NCBI GenBank assembly: GCA_027489955.1
Contig: JAIXYZ010000013.1
Location: 682,001-746,000, forward strand
Direction of reading: 5' to 3'
DNA length: 64,000 bases
Source: Hyphomicrobiales bacterium
Lineage (GTDB): Bacteria; Pseudomonadota; Alphaproteobacteria; Rhizobiales; Beijerinckiaceae
This document shows, piece after piece, positions 8,887-17,355 of this stretch. Position 1 is the stretch's first letter. Each line of letters starts with the position of its first letter. The notes under the pieces were generated by a model. It saw only the letters and a program-made list of their open reading frames with translations, was not told where the DNA came from and made no database searches. A program made the position numbers and the translations under genes.

Positions 8887-9831
8887 ATGTCGTACGCGCT
8901 GATTTTCCCGGGCCAGGGCAGCCAGGCCGTGGGCATGGGCAAGGCCCTCGCCGAGGCCTTCCCGCAGGCCCGCGCCGTCTTCGACGAGGTCGACGCCGCC
9001 CTCGGGCAGAAGCTGTCGGACGTGATGTTCGAGGGGCCGGCCGAAACGCTGACGCTCACCGCCAACGCGCAGCCGGCGCTGATGGCCGTGAGCCTCGCCG
9101 TCGTGCGCGTGCTGGAGGCAGAGGCCGGGCTCGACGTGGCGAAGGCCCGCTTCGTCGCCGGCCACTCGCTGGGCGAGTATGCGGCGCTCGCCGCGGCCGG
9201 CTCGCTGTCGGTCTCCGACACCGCGCGGCTCCTGCGCATCCGCGGGGACGCCATGCAGGCGGCGGTTCCGGTCGGCGTCGGCGCCATGGCGGCGATCCTG
9301 GGCATGGAGATCGACGCGGTTCGCGACGTGGTGGCCGACGCCGCTCAAGGGGAGGTCTGCGACGCCGCCAACGACAATGGCGGCGGCCAGGTCGTGGTCT
9401 CGGGTCACAAGGCGGCGGTCGAGCGGGCCATCACCATCGCGCAGGAGCGCGGCGCCAAGCGCGCGATCTTGCTGCCCGTGTCCGCGCCCTTCCATTGCTC
9501 CCTGATGCAGCCCGCCGCCGACGCCATGCGCGAGGCGCTGGCTAAGGTCGACATCAAGGCGCCCGCGGCGCCGCTCGTGGCCAATGTCCACGCCGTCGAG
9601 ATCACGCATCCGGAAGCGATCCGCGAGGGGCTCGTCGCCCAGGTCACCGGCTCGGTCCGCTGGCGCGAGAGCGTCGCCTATATGGCCGGAGAGGGCGTGA
9701 CCGCCTTCTACGAGCTGGGCTCGGGCAAGGTCCTGTCGGGCCTCATCAAGCGGATCGCCCCCGAGGCGACCGGCACCGCCATCGGCGCGCCCGCCGACAT
9801 CGCCGCCATCGGCGACACGTTCCGAGGCTGA
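8887..9831 (+). CDS. fabD: Malonyl-CoA:ACP transacylase
   Basis: 314 residues. Transfers malonyl from CoA to the acyl carrier protein encoded downstream. The opening LIFPGQGSQAVGMG, the nucleophile motif GHSLG (Ser94) and PFHCSLM (His203) are all present. ATG 8887 is chosen because GGAG lies immediately upstream and relatives begin close to this point; an in-frame ATG at 8878 would add three residues. First gene of the fatty acid synthesis block, divergent from rpoZ. Confidence 0.95.
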   Translation: MSYALIFPGQGSQAVGMGKALAEAFPQARAVFDEVDAALGQKLSDVMFEGPAETLTLTANAQPALMAVSLAVVRVLEAEAGLDVAKARFVAGHSLGEYAALAAAGSLSVSDTARLLRIRGDAMQAAVPVGVGAMAAILGMEIDAVRDVVADAAQGEVCDAANDNGGGQVVVSGHKAAVERAITIAQERGAKRAILLPVSAPFHCSLMQPAADAMREALAKVDIKAPAAPLVANVHAVEITHPEAIREGLVAQVTGSVRWRESVAYMAGEGVTAFYELGSGKVLSGLIKRIAPEATGTAIGAPADIAAIGDTFRG

Positions 9832-9844
9832 GAGGGAGCTTCCC

Positions 9845-10582
9845 ATGTTCGATCTGACAGGACGCAAGGCGCTGGTCACCGGCGCGACGGGCGGCATCGG
9901 CGGAGCGATCGCCCGCGCCCTCCACGCCCAGGGCGCCATCGTCGCCCTGTCGGGCACCCGGCGTGAGGCGCTGGAGGCGCTGGCGGCCGAGCTGGGCGGC
10001 AACGCCCATGTCGTGCCCGCGAACCTCTCCGACCCCGCGGCTGTCGAGGGCCTCGTGCCGGCGGCCGAGGCCGCGATGGGCGGCCTCGACATCCTGGTCA
10101 ACAATGCCGGCCTGACGCGCGACAACCTGGCTCTGCGGCTGAAGGACGAGGACTGGGATACGGTCATCGCCGTGAACCTGACGGCCTCGTTCCGCCTGTC
10201 GCGCGCGGCGATCAAGACCATGATGCGCCGCCGTCACGGGCGCATCGTGGGCATCGGCTCCGTCGTCGGTTCCACCGGCAATCCGGGCCAGGCGAACTAT
10301 GCCGCCTCCAAGGCGGGCCTCATCGGCATGACGAAGTCCCTCGCCGCCGAGGTCGCCAGCCGCAACGTCACCGTCAACTGCATCGCCCCGGGCTTCATCG
10401 AATCTCCGATGACCGACGCGCTGGACGACAAGCAGCGGGACGGCATCCTCTCCCGCGTGCCCGCCGGCCGGCTCGGCACGGGCGGCGATATCGCCGCCGC
10501 CGTGGTCTATCTGGCCTCCGACGAAGCCGCCTACGTGACCGGCGCGACCCTGCACGTCAACGGCGGAATGGCAATGATCTGA
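9845..10582 (+). CDS. fabG: 3-oxoacyl-[ACP] reductase
   Basis: 245 residues. NADPH-dependent reduction of 3-oxoacyl-ACP. SDR fold with the TGATGGIGGAIA cofactor loop (residues 12-23), NNAG near 86, and the catalytic Ser139, Tyr152, Lys156. The C-terminal end VTGATLHVNGGMAMI is typical of FabG. It lies 13 nt after fabD with GAGGGAG before the ATG. Confidence 0.96.
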   Translation: MFDLTGRKALVTGATGGIGGAIARALHAQGAIVALSGTRREALEALAAELGGNAHVVPANLSDPAAVEGLVPAAEAAMGGLDILVNNAGLTRDNLALRLKDEDWDTVIAVNLTASFRLSRAAIKTMMRRRHGRIVGIGSVVGSTGNPGQANYAASKAGLIGMTKSLAAEVASRNVTVNCIAPGFIESPMTDALDDKQRDGILSRVPAGRLGTGGDIAAAVVYLASDEAAYVTGATLHVNGGMAMI

Positions 10583-10684
10583 ATGGCTTGGCGGGATGCG
10601 CGCAGTACGCTTTCCGCTAGGGTCCGGCCCCCTCGCCAGACCCGAACGAGTATGTTAACAAGCCTCCGAGGGGCCGCAGGGGGG

Positions 10685-10713
10685 TTGACCGGCGGGCTGT
10701 CGTCGCGTTTTCA
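10685..10713 (+). promoter_or_regulatory. Weak candidate promoter of acpP in the fabG-acpP gap
   Basis: The 252-nt gap between fabG and acpP contains TTGACC (10685-10690) and, 17 nt later, a poor -10 (TTTTCA). Downstream there is a small inverted repeat GGAAC/GTTCC in the leader. A dedicated acpP promoter is likely because ACP is needed in large amount, but this exact box is uncertain. I see no gene in the gap. Confidence 0.3.
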
Positions 10714-10834
10714 GCGCGGGGACGATTCCAAGGCTGCGGTCCAGCCGCCGGCCTCCGGGATCGACTGAATCAGATGCGGTGGAACCTCGCGTTCCGGGGC
10801 CGCGACACACAAGAGAACTGCAAGGACCTGAACG

Positions 10835-11071
10835 ATGAGCGACATCGCCGAACGCGTTAAGAAGATCGTGGTGGAGCACCTGGGTGTGGAAGCCGAGAAG
10901 GTGACCGACAACGCCAACTTCATCGACGATCTGGGCGCGGACAGCCTCGACACCGTCGAGCTCGTGATGGCCTTCGAGGAAGAGTTCGGCGTCGAGATTC
11001 CGGACGATGCGGCCGAGACGATCGTGACGGTCGGCGACGCCATCAAGTTCCTCCAGAAGAACGCCGGCTGA
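10835..11071 (+). CDS. acpP: Acyl carrier protein
   Basis: 78 residues, small and acidic. Carries growing acyl chains on a phosphopantetheine arm attached to Ser37 in the motif [12 protein letters not shown]. Length and sequence are canonical. A good Shine-Dalgarno (AAGGA) precedes the ATG. It sits 58 nt before fabF, its main partner. Confidence 0.98.
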   Translation: MSDIAERVKKIVVEHLGVEAEKVTDNANFIDDLGADSLDTVELVMAFEEEFGVEIPDDAAETIVTVGDAIKFLQKNAG

Positions 11072-11129
11072 TACCGGCGGCGCGGCGGGCCCTTCGCGGC
11101 CCGCCCGTTCCTTTCCGGACTCCCCTGCT

Positions 11130-12395
11130 ATGCGTCGCGTTGTCATCACCGGCCTGGGGATGGTCACGCCGCTCGGCTGCGGCGTCGAGGCTACCTGGTC
11201 TCGACTGATCGAGGGCCGGAGCGGCGCCAGCCGCGTTTCGGCCTTCGACGTCTCCGACATCCCGTGCCAGATCGCCTGCTCGATTCCGCGCGGCGACGGC
11301 AGCGACGGCACGTTCGACGCCGACCAGTGGATGGACCCCAAGGACCAGCGCAAGGTCGATCCGTTCATCGTCTTCGGCGTCGCCGCGGCCAAGCAGGCCC
11401 TCGATGATGCCGGCTGGCACCCGGCCACGCCTGATGAGCAGAATGCCACCGGCGTCCTGATCGGTTCGGGCATCGGCGGCATCGGCGGCATCTATGATGC
11501 GTCGATCACGCTGGCCGAGCGCGGGCCGCGCCGCATCTCGCCCTTCTTCATTCCCGGCCGGCTGATCAATCTCGTCTCGGGCTACGTCTCGATCGAGCAC
11601 GGCCTGAAGGGTCCCAACCATTCGGTCGTCACCGCCTGCTCCACGGGTGCCCATGCCATCGGCGACGCCTCGCGGCTGATCGCGCTCGGCGACGCCGACG
11701 TCATGGTGGCCGGCGGCAGCGAATCGCCGCTGAACCGCCTGTCGCTCGCGGGCTTCGCCGCCTGCCGTGCGCTGTCCACCGGCTTCAACGACACGCCGGA
11801 AAAGGCGTCCCGGCCCTATGACAGGGATCGCGACGGCTTCGTCATGGGCGAGGGCGCCGGCATCGTGGTGCTCGAGGAATACGAGCACGCAAAGGCCCGC
11901 GGCGCGAAGATCTACGCCGAGGTCATCGGCTACGGCCTGTCGGGCGACGCCTATCACATCACGTCCCCGTCCCAGGACGGGGACGGCGCGTTCCGCTGCA
12001 TGAGCGCGGCGTTGAAGCGCGCCGGCATCTCCGCCGCCGACCTCGATTACGTCAACGCCCACGGCACCTCCACGCCGCTGGGGGACGAGATCGAGCTGAA
12101 GGCCGTGGAGCGCCTGGTCGGCGACAAGGCGTCCGGCCTCACCATGTCGTCCACGAAATCGGCGATCGGCCATCTGCTGGGGGCCGCCGGCGCGGTGGAG
12201 GCGATCTTCACCGCCCTCGCGATCCGCGATCAGGTTGCGCCGCCGACGCTGAACCTCGACAATCCTTCCGTCGACACCGCCATCGACCTCGTGCCCCACA
12301 AGGCCAGGAAGAAGACGATCGACGTCGCCCTTTCGAACTCGTTCGGGTTCGGAGGCACCAACGCGTCGCTGGTCCTGCGGCGCGTCGCGGGCTAG
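11130..12395 (+). CDS. fabF: 3-oxoacyl-[ACP] synthase II
   Basis: 421 residues. Condenses malonyl-ACP with acyl-ACP. The catalytic triad is present: Cys170 in VVTACSTGAHA, His311 in VNAHGTSTPLGD and His348 in KSAIGHLLGAAG. The end NSFGFGGTNASLVL is typical of FabF. It is followed 72 nt later by mltG on the same strand. Confidence 0.96.
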   Translation: MRRVVITGLGMVTPLGCGVEATWSRLIEGRSGASRVSAFDVSDIPCQIACSIPRGDGSDGTFDADQWMDPKDQRKVDPFIVFGVAAAKQALDDAGWHPATPDEQNATGVLIGSGIGGIGGIYDASITLAERGPRRISPFFIPGRLINLVSGYVSIEHGLKGPNHSVVTACSTGAHAIGDASRLIALGDADVMVAGGSESPLNRLSLAGFAACRALSTGFNDTPEKASRPYDRDRDGFVMGEGAGIVVLEEYEHAKARGAKIYAEVIGYGLSGDAYHITSPSQDGDGAFRCMSAALKRAGISAADLDYVNAHGTSTPLGDEIELKAVERLVGDKASGLTMSSTKSAIGHLLGAAGAVEAIFTALAIRDQVAPPTLNLDNPSVDTAIDLVPHKARKKTIDVALSNSFGFGGTNASLVLRRVAG

Positions 12396-12467
12396 CGTCC
12401 GTCACACGGATCGGCAGACCCGCTTTCGCCACATTGCGCGTTAGGTTGCTGTCGCAAAGAGGACTTG

Positions 12468-13874
12468 ATGGCGAACGACGGTTCCGACGACGGTTCTGCA
12501 AGGTCCGGCTTCGGCCGGTTGATCCCGCGCGTGGCGCCGCGCAGCCCCGGCGAGGCGATCAAGGCCGTGCCGGCCCCGCCGCCGCCCGCGCCCGAGCGGC
12601 GCCCCCGCGGCGGCCTCCTGGCGAACCTCAGCGCCGCCTTCACCGTCGTGCTCTTCCTCGGGCTCGTCGCCGTCGGCCTCGTCGCCTTCTTCAAGCGTGA
12701 ATATGCCGAGCCCGGCCCGCTCGCGGCCGACAAGGTCCTCATCATCCGCAGCGGCGCCGGCGTCGAGCAGATCGCGGAGCAGCTTCGCCGCGAAGGCGTG
12801 ATCGACCACCCGATCGTCTTCCAGGCCGCGATCTATGCGCAGAACCTGAAGGTCAGCGCCGGCGAGTACGTGTTCAAGGCGAACATGAGCATGCAGTCGG
12901 TCATCCAGACGCTGGTGGAGGGCAAGTCCGTCCTGCACTCGCTGACGGTGCCGGAGGGCCTGACCAGCGAGCAGATCGTCCAGCGCCTGATGGAGAACGA
13001 CATCCTGACCGGCCAGGTGCGCGAGATCCCCCGGGAAGGCACGCTGCTGCCGGAGACCTACAAGTTCGCCCGCGGCATGACGCGCGAACGGCTGATCCAG
13101 CACATGGCGTCCGAACAGCGCCGCCTGCTCAACGAGATCTGGGCCCGCCGCTCGCCCGACCTGCCGATCAAGTCTCCGCAGGAGCTGGTCGTGCTCGCCT
13201 CCGTGGTCGAGAAGGAGACCGGCCGCGCCGACGAGCGCACCCGGGTCGCCGGCGTCTTCATCAACCGCCTCCAGCGCAAGATGCGGCTGCAATCGGACCC
13301 GACGATCGTCTATGGCCTCGTGGGCGGAAAGGGCACGCTCGGCCGGGGCATCATGCGCTCTGAGATCCAGCAGGCGACGCCCTACAACACCTACGTGATC
13401 GAGGGCCTGCCGCCCACGCCCATCGCCAATCCGGGCCGCGCGGCCATGGAAGCCGTCGCCAATCCCTCGCGCACGAAGGACCTCTACTTCGTCGCGGACG
13501 GTTCCGGCGGCCATGCCTTCGCCGAGACCTTGGAGCAGCACAACCGCAACGTCGCGCGCTGGCGCCAGATCGAGACGCAGCGCCGCGACGCACAGCCCGC
13601 CGCGGCCCCGGTCGACCGCGTCGAGCCCGAAGCCCTGCCGCCTGCGGGCCAGACCCGCAGCGACCTGCCCGTGCCTCCCACGACCGCGGCCGCCGAGCCC
13701 CCGGCGATCGAGAGCTATCCCGTGCCGTCGTCTCGCCTGGCGGCCAGTCCCGCCCGCGGCCCGCGCGGCGCGCGCACGGCCTTCGACGCGTCCGAGGGCA
13801 CGCCGAAGGATCCGCTGCTCAACCAGACCTACGACCTGAACTCTCCGCATACCGTGCCGCAGCTGCGCCCCTGA
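12468..13874 (+). CDS. mltG: Endolytic murein transglycosylase MltG
   Basis: 468 residues. Cleaves nascent glycan strands in the periplasm. After a disordered Pro/Arg-rich N-terminus there is one membrane helix at about 51-75. The YceG fold follows, with the catalytic glutamate at residue 248 in LASVVEKETG and the family motif QSDPTIVYG. A Pro/Ala-rich tail of about 90 residues extends beyond the domain. ATG 12468 is used (AGAGGA upstream); a TTG three bases earlier is in frame. Conserved position between fabF and yicC. Confidence 0.93.
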   Translation: MANDGSDDGSARSGFGRLIPRVAPRSPGEAIKAVPAPPPPAPERRPRGGLLANLSAAFTVVLFLGLVAVGLVAFFKREYAEPGPLAADKVLIIRSGAGVEQIAEQLRREGVIDHPIVFQAAIYAQNLKVSAGEYVFKANMSMQSVIQTLVEGKSVLHSLTVPEGLTSEQIVQRLMENDILTGQVREIPREGTLLPETYKFARGMTRERLIQHMASEQRRLLNEIWARRSPDLPIKSPQELVVLASVVEKETGRADERTRVAGVFINRLQRKMRLQSDPTIVYGLVGGKGTLGRGIMRSEIQQATPYNTYVIEGLPPTPIANPGRAAMEAVANPSRTKDLYFVADGSGGHAFAETLEQHNRNVARWRQIETQRRDAQPAAAPVDRVEPEALPPAGQTRSDLPVPPTTAAAEPPAIESYPVPSSRLAASPARGPRGARTAFDASEGTPKDPLLNQTYDLNSPHTVPQLRP

Positions 13875-13958
13875 ACGGTTCGCCGCTTCGCGCTTGAGCC
13901 GGCCCCCCGGTGCCCTTAAAGACACGGGCACCATGACCCGTCAGAACCGTCGCCTTCC

Positions 13959-14846
13959 ATGCCGCTGACCAGCATGACCGGCTTTGCCCGCGAGGCGGGC
14001 GGCATCGCGCCGTTCCGCTGGGCGTGGGAGCTGAAATCCGTCAACGGCCGCACCCTCGACATCCGCCTGCGCACGCCGCCGGGATACGACGCGGTCGCCG
14101 ATGCCGCCCGCCGCAAGGTCGGAGCCGTGCTGGCGCGCGGCTCCGTGCAGATCGGGCTCACCGTCGCCCGGGACGAGGCGCCGCCCCGCGTGCGGATCAA
14201 CGAGGACGCCCTGCGCTCCATCCTCGATTCGGTGGCGCGCATTCCGGCTGCCGCCAGTCTCGCGCCGCCAACCCTCGACGGCCTGCTGGCCGTGCGCGGA
14301 GTGGTGGAAGCGGTGGACGACGCCGACGATCCCGATCTCCAGGCTCGCCTGGAGGCCGACATGCTGGCGGGGTTCGATCGCGCCCTGGCGGCGCTGGCGG
14401 CCGTGCGCGAATCCGAAGGGCGCGCGCTGGAGACGATCCTCTCGGCCCAGGTCGATCGCATCGCCGATCTCACCGAGCGGGCGGACGGCCATCCCTCCCG
14501 CGCCCCCGATGCGATCCGGCAGCGGCTTGCGGCCCAGGTGGCGGCGCTGCTTGATGCAAGCTCATCGCTGGACCCCGCCCGGCTCCACCAGGAGGCGGTG
14601 ATGATGGCCGCAAAGGCCGATATCCGCGAGGAGCTCGACCGGCTGCGGGCCCATGTCGCCGCCGCGCGGGCGCTGGTCGCCGAGCCCCGTCCCAACGGCC
14701 GCAAGCTCGATTTCCTGGCGCAGGAGTTCGGTCGCGAATCCAACACGCTCTGCGCCAAGGCCCACGATGTCGCCCTGAGCGCCATCGGCCTTGAGCTCAA
14801 GGCCGTCGTCGAGCAGTTCCGGGAGCAGGTGCAGAATGTCGAGTGA
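13959..14846 (+). CDS. YicC family endoribonuclease-like protein
   Basis: 295 residues. It begins LTSMTGFARE and has the C-terminal block GRKLDFLAQEFGRESNTLCAKA, both hallmarks of YicC/YloC proteins; E. coli YicC has been linked to RNase activity on small RNAs. The end of the gene overlaps gmk by 11 nt, so the two are probably co-translated. A GGTGCCC/GGGCACC inverted repeat (13909-13932) lies upstream but has no T-run. Confidence 0.92.
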   Translation: MPLTSMTGFAREAGGIAPFRWAWELKSVNGRTLDIRLRTPPGYDAVADAARRKVGAVLARGSVQIGLTVARDEAPPRVRINEDALRSILDSVARIPAAASLAPPTLDGLLAVRGVVEAVDDADDPDLQARLEADMLAGFDRALAALAAVRESEGRALETILSAQVDRIADLTERADGHPSRAPDAIRQRLAAQVAALLDASSSLDPARLHQEAVMMAAKADIREELDRLRAHVAAARALVAEPRPNGRKLDFLAQEFGRESNTLCAKAHDVALSAIGLELKAVVEQFREQVQNVE

Positions 14847-15501
14847 GACGCAGGTGCCGTCCCTGAGCCGCCGCGGGGTGCTTCTCGTGATCGCCTCGCC
14901 CTCCGGCGCGGGCAAGTCGACTCTGAGCCGCAACCTCCTGGAGACCGACAAGGAGATCAGCCTTTCGGTCTCCGTGACGACGCGGGAGCGGCGGCCCAGC
15001 GAGATCGAGGGCGTCCACTACAACTTCATCTCCCGCCGTCGGTTCGAGGGCATGCGGGAAGCTGGCGAACTGCTCGAATGGGCCGAGGTCCACGGCAATT
15101 TCTACGGAACGCCGCGCGAGCCGGTCGAGAAGGCGATGGCCGAGGGGCGGGACGTCCTGTTCGACATCGACTATCAGGGCACGCTGCAGCTCTACCAGTC
15201 GCTGCGCAGCGACATCGCCAGCGTCTTCATCCTGCCCCCGTCGGCGGACGAGCTGAAGGCGCGGCTGGAGCGGCGGGCCGATACCGGCGCGGACGCGATC
15301 CGCAAGCGCCTCAGCAACGCCCGGATCGAGATCACGCACTGGAGCGACTACGACTACGTGCTGGTCAACGACGATCTGAACGCGAGTTTCGCCACGCTTC
15401 AGAGCATCCTGGCCGCCGAACGCGCCAAGCGGTTCCGGCAGGATCGGCTGGCCCCGCTCATCGCCACGCTCGACCGCGGCCTCGCCGACCTTACGCGCTG
15501 A
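14836..15501 (+). CDS. gmk: Guanylate kinase
   Basis: 221 residues. Phosphorylates GMP to GDP. The P-loop SPSGAGKST lies at 21-29, followed by the GMP-binding region ([17 protein letters not shown]) and the lid. ATG 14836 inside the yicC end is preceded by GGGAG. The stop overlaps the end of the convergent rsmA by 11 nt. The product pool links to guaB and rsh elsewhere in the window. Confidence 0.95.
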   Translation: MSSETQVPSLSRRGVLLVIASPSGAGKSTLSRNLLETDKEISLSVSVTTRERRPSEIEGVHYNFISRRRFEGMREAGELLEWAEVHGNFYGTPREPVEKAMAEGRDVLFDIDYQGTLQLYQSLRSDIASVFILPPSADELKARLERRADTGADAIRKRLSNARIEITHWSDYDYVLVNDDLNASFATLQSILAAERAKRFRQDRLAPLIATLDRGLADLTR

Positions 15502-16339
15502 AGCGGTCGAGCGCGGTCGCGAGCGCGACGAACCCCTCGACGGGAATTTCCTCGGCCCGCGCCGTCTCGGCGATGCCGGCTTCGGCCAGCAGCCGGGCCG
15601 GTTCGACGCCCAGGCCCTTCAGGCTCTGGCGGAGCATCTTGCGCCTCTGGCCGAACGCGGCCTGCGTCACCGCCTCCAGCGCGCCGAGGCGGCAGGGTAA
15701 TGGCGCCGGCCGGGGCTCCAGCCGCACCACGGACGAGGTGACCTTGGGGGGCGGCGTGAAGGCGGCGGGCGGCACGTCGAACAGGATCTTCGCCCGGGTT
15801 CGCCAGCCGCAGAGTACGCCCAGGCGCCCGTAGTCGGCGCGGCGGCTCTGGTCGGCGACGATCCGCTCGGCCACCTCCCGCTGGAACATCAGCGTCAGCG
15901 AGTCCCAGAAGGGCGGCCAGTCGGGGGCGGAGAGCCACTGGACGAGCAGCGCCGTCCCGACATTGTAGGGCAGGTTGGACACGATGCGCGCCGGCCCCGG
16001 CCCGGCCAGCGCCGCCATGTCGACGCTCAGAGCGTCCGCCTCCACGACCTCGAGCCGGCCGGGATAGGCCGCCGCGATCTCTGCCAGGGCCGGAAGGCAG
16101 CGGGGATCGCGCTCGATGGCGACGACGCGCCCCGCGCCCTCTGCCAGCAGCGCGCGGGTCAGGCCTCCCGGGCCGGGGCCGACCTCGATGACGGTGACGC
16201 CGGCGAGCGCGCCCGAGGACCGGGCGATGCGGCCGGTCAGGTTCAGGTCGAAGAGGAAGTTCTGGCCGAGCGATTTGCGGGCATCGAGCCCGTGCGCCCG
16301 CACGACCTCCCGCAGCGGGGGCAGGCCGTCGCCTGTCAC
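15491..16339 (-). CDS. rsmA: 16S rRNA dimethyladenosine transferase (KsgA)
   Basis: 282 residues. Dimethylates two adjacent adenines near the 3' end of 16S rRNA. It begins with [10 protein letters not shown], then has the SAM motif [11 protein letters not shown] and the catalytic NLPYNVGT. The start is a GTG at 16339 that overlaps the pdxA stop (GTGA). Its TAA stop lies inside the end of gmk on the other strand. Confidence 0.94.
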   Translation of the reverse strand: MTGDGLPPLREVVRAHGLDARKSLGQNFLFDLNLTGRIARSSGALAGVTVIEVGPGPGGLTRALLAEGAGRVVAIERDPRCLPALAEIAAAYPGRLEVVEADALSVDMAALAGPGPARIVSNLPYNVGTALLVQWLSAPDWPPFWDSLTLMFQREVAERIVADQSRRADYGRLGVLCGWRTRAKILFDVPPAAFTPPPKVTSSVVRLEPRPAPLPCRLGALEAVTQAAFGQRRKMLRQSLKGLGVEPARLLAEAGIAETARAEEIPVEGFVALATALDRFSA

Positions 16340-17355
16340 GGCGCGGTCCGCGCCGCCATCCGCGCGGCCAGGCGCATCGCCGCCATGAGGCTGTCGGGCC
16401 GGGCCGCGCCGGTGCCGGCGATGTCGAACGCGGTCCCGTGGTCGGGCGAGGTGCGCACGAAGGGCAGGCCCAGCGTGACATTGACCGCCTCGTCGAAGGC
16501 GATCGTCTTGATCGGGATCAGCGCCTGGTCGTGATACATGCACAGGGCGGCGTCGTAGCGCTCCCGCGCGGCGGCATGGAACAGCGTGTCTGCGGGGTGT
16601 GGCCCGGTCACGCGGATGCCCTCGGCCGCCAGCTGCTCGACGGCCGGCCGGACGACGGCCTGATCCTCGTGCCCCATCGCGCCGTTCTCGCCGGCATGGG
16701 GATTGAGCCCGGCCAGCGCCAGCCGGGGAGAGGCGATGCCGAAGCGGCCCTGCAGGTCCCGGGCGACGATGCGCGCCGTTCGCACGATGAGATCGGTGGT
16801 CAGCAGGTCCGGCACGGCGCGCAAGGCGACATGGATCGTGACCGGGACGACCGCCAGGGCCGGGGACCACAGCATCATCACGGGCAGGGGCGCAGGGCCG
16901 CCGGCGGCTGCCAGTTCCGCGAGATATTCGGTGTGGCCGGGATGGGAAAAGCCCGCCTCGTGCAGGACATGCTTGGCGATCGGGTTCGTCACCACGGCCG
17001 CAGCCTGCCCGCTCGAGACCAGCGCGACCGCACCGTCGATCGCCGCGATCGTGGCGGCCGCGTTACGGGCGTCCGGGACGCCCGGCTCGGCTGGGCAATC
17101 CGGGCCGGTCTCGATGACGGGCAGGGCGCGGGCGAAGGCAGACTTAGCCGCCGCCATGTCCGGCACCGCCTCGACCGCGACGGTAAGCCCGAGCCGCCGG
17201 GCCCGTTCGCGGAGCACATCGCTGTGGCCCAGCAGGGCGAAGGCGGGAAGACCCGCCTCCTGCCGGCGCTGATATGCCAGGAGCGTGATATCGGGACCGA
17301 TGCCGGCCGGGTCGCCCATGGTGAGCGCCAGCGGCAGGCCTGCCGCGCCGGTCAC
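16336..17355 (-). CDS. pdxA: 4-hydroxythreonine-4-phosphate dehydrogenase
   Basis: 339 residues. Oxidises 4-phosphohydroxy-threonine in vitamin B6 synthesis. Family motifs: [11 protein letters not shown] at the start, [15 protein letters not shown] and GHTEYLAEL for substrate and metal binding, and [14 protein letters not shown] near the end. The GTG start at 17355 overlaps the lptD stop. In many relatives surA lies between lptD and pdxA; it is absent here. Confidence 0.95.
   Translation of the reverse strand: MTGAAGLPLALTMGDPAGIGPDITLLAYQRRQEAGLPAFALLGHSDVLRERARRLGLTVAVEAVPDMAAAKSAFARALPVIETGPDCPAEPGVPDARNAAATIAAIDGAVALVSSGQAAAVVTNPIAKHVLHEAGFSHPGHTEYLAELAAAGGPAPLPVMMLWSPALAVVPVTIHVALRAVPDLLTTDLIVRTARIVARDLQGRFGIASPRLALAGLNPHAGENGAMGHEDQAVVRPAVEQLAAEGIRVTGPHPADTLFHAAARERYDAALCMYHDQALIPIKTIAFDEAVNVTLGLPFVRTSPDHGTAFDIAGTGAARPDSLMAAMRLAARMAARTAP

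Noticed and set aside
10583-10768. A 61-codon open frame after fabG
   Set aside because: No ribosome-binding site, serine/arginine-rich composition, and it covers the likely acpP promoter region.
13909-13932. Terminator between mltG and yicC
   Set aside because: The 7-bp inverted repeat has a 10-nt loop and no T-run on either strand, so it was not called.
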